From positions 1 through 64,000 of the forward strand of contig NZ_RPOI01000035.1 of the NCBI RefSeq assembly GCF_003818115.1: a stretch of DNA of 64,000 nt. The letters are read 5' to 3'. Shown piece by piece: positions 62,964-64,000 of the stretch (positions are counted from its first letter, which is position 1; each line of letters starts with the position of its first letter). Made by a program: the position numbers and the translations under genes. Origin of the DNA: Citrobacter youngae. GTDB taxonomy: Bacteria; Pseudomonadota; Gammaproteobacteria; Enterobacterales; Enterobacteriaceae. The notes beneath the pieces are model-generated. The model had not been told where the DNA came from. It saw nothing but the letters and a program-made list of their open reading frames with translations, and did no database searches.

Positions 62964-64000
62964 CTAAATCGAACGGCGACGGGTTAACGCGACACCAGCA
63001 CCGATCAGGGCCCCAACGATGCCCCAAATAATCATCAGGAAGGCACGACGTGGGCTATCACGTTTTACCGGTTCTTCCGGTGTCCGCAAATAACGATAGG
63101 TCTGAAAACGCGGATCCAGGGTCGGTCCTACGTTCAGCGTGTTCAGCATGGCTCTGTTTTGAAAATAGTCCATATCAAAATCTGGGCCAACAGATTGCAG
63201 GTTTTCGAGTCGCGCCTGCAGCATAGGGCGTCCGAGTAAAAACAACTCAGAATCAGGCAACTCTTCAGCAGGGACATCAGTAGAAGTACGCGAAATATTA
63301 TGCTGCTCAGCAATTTTGAGCGCTTGTTCAATGTTATGAACACGGCGAGAGAAAATCGATTTTGCTACCTCTTCCTGCCGTTTGACCTGCGCTTTCATTT
63401 GCACCGTCCGCGCAGCCCATGCGCCTTTCAGCTCATCGTTCAGATGACGTGCTGCACGCTGGCTGGCAAAGGCCACGTACTGGCGCAGAAGATTGTTGGC
63501 ATCAGGTGCCGTTTCCGCAATAAGCTTCACGCTGTCATTGGTGTTCCGCAACGCATCACCAGGCATAAACTGAATGTTGTTGATCAGTTCATCCAGCAGC
63601 GCGGCATCGGCTTTACTGTTTCCGACCATACGCTGCTTGTAATAATCAGTCTGCTGCCAGAATTCACGGCGCGTATCCCAGGAGGCAAGCTGCATGATAA
63701 ATTCTTTATAGGCTTCATCCATCACCGACGGCTGGTCCGTTGATGCGAGGCTGGCCTTAATATCCAGGTTGCGCAGGAACTGTTGTTGAGAGTAATAGCC
63801 CCCCAACATATTCACCGTAGGCTTGTCTGAAATAGCCGTTGCGCTCCACTCCTGACGGGCGAAAAAAGTATAGGCGAGAGCAACAAGTGCAAATGCGAGT
63901 GCCATACCGACAATCCACACCTTCCCTGCCCATAAGGTACGAAACAACCCACGGATATCCAGTTCATTTTCAGCGCTCATGGCGTCTTCCCCCGGTAATG
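62964..64000 (-). CDS. wzzE: ECA chain-length regulator WzzE (5' end beyond the window)
   Basis: The polysaccharide co-polymerase has an N-terminal transmembrane helix ([20 protein letters not shown]), a periplasmic helical domain with coiled coil (about 180-260) and a C-terminal helix preceded by the Pro-rich [15 protein letters not shown]. It sets the modal length of ECA. An internal ATG at 63980 gives 338 residues, but the frame stays open to the edge, reading LPGEDA before MSAENELD. E. coli WzzE starts with about 12 residues ending PGKPAED in that place. The true start is therefore probably a few codons outside the window. Confidence 0.9.
   Translation of the reverse strand, partial: LPGEDAMSAENELDIRGLFRTLWAGKVWIVGMALAFALVALAYTFFARQEWSATAISDKPTVNMLGGYYSQQQFLRNLDIKASLASTDQPSVMDEAYKEFIMQLASWDTRREFWQQTDYYKQRMVGNSKADAALLDELINNIQFMPGDALRNTNDSVKLIAETAPDANNLLRQYVAFASQRAARHLNDELKGAWAARTVQMKAQVKRQEEVAKSIFSRRVHNIEQALKIAEQHNISRTSTDVPAEELPDSELFLLGRPMLQARLENLQSVGPDFDMDYFQNRAMLNTLNVGPTLDPRFQTYRYLRTPEEPVKRDSPRRAFLMIIWGIVGALIGAGVALTRRRSI

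Overview
The window is a stretch of chromosome from a member of the Enterobacteriaceae. Almost every protein can be recognised as an ortholog of an Escherichia coli K-12 gene, usually at identical or near-identical length, and the order is the E. coli 85-87 min region (rrnA to the enterobacterial common antigen locus), read here in the opposite orientation. The differences from E. coli are: aslBA and yigFG are absent, a LacI-ROK kinase pair sits between fadA and fre, and an Rpn-family nuclease gene sits between rhtB and rhtC. These suggest a close relative such as Citrobacter rather than E. coli itself. The genus is my inference and is not proven by the sequence.

Layout, left to right. 1-300: leader and P1/P2 promoters of an rRNA operon whose 16S gene lies off the left edge. 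319-4311: hemG-trkH-yigZ-pepQ, transcribed leftward. 4459-8043: FadR operator, fadBA, an ERIC element and a terminator. 8042-10092: accessory LacI regulator and ROK sugar kinase with a perfect palindromic operator. 10186-12421: fre and ubiD. 12588-13076: rfaH. 13087-18601: tatD-tatC-tatB-tatA-ubiB-ubiJ-ubiE. 18696-21028: rmuC and udp. 21294-26392: dlhH, metE/metR with MetJ and MetR sites and a second ERIC in the metE leader, and yigM. 26468-30725: yigL, pldB, rhtB, the Rpn gene and rhtC. 30789-36178: recQ, pldA, yigI, rarD and corA. 36333-36450: corA promoter and CorL leader peptide. 36538-42148: uvrD-yigB-xerC-yigA-dapF-lptM, with a LexA box before uvrD. 42286-49672: cyaY, cyaA (UUG start) and hemCDXY. 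49776-49981: the sRNA GlmZ. 50128-50560: tRNA genes proM, leuT, hisR and argX. 50663-52048: yifK. 52327 to the right edge: the ECA cluster wecG-wzyE-wecF-wzxE-wecE-wecD-rffH-rffG-wecC-wecB-wzzE, with wzzE cut by the window end.

The genes form several working groups. fadBA carry out aerobic fatty acid beta-oxidation. ubiB, ubiJ, ubiE and ubiD make ubiquinone, and fre recycles flavin. tatABC export folded proteins. hemG and hemCDXY belong to haem synthesis. metE and metR make methionine. trkH and corA take up K+ and Mg2+. uvrD, recQ, rmuC, xerC and tatD act on DNA. The wec/rff genes build UDP-ManNAcA and TDP-Fuc4NAc, then assemble, flip and polymerise ECA.

I found no large undescribed system. 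The most interesting items are the LacI-ROK module with its operators, the Rpn gene insertion, two palindromes at the yigM start, the CorL/corA leader, and two ERIC copies whose hairpins covary.
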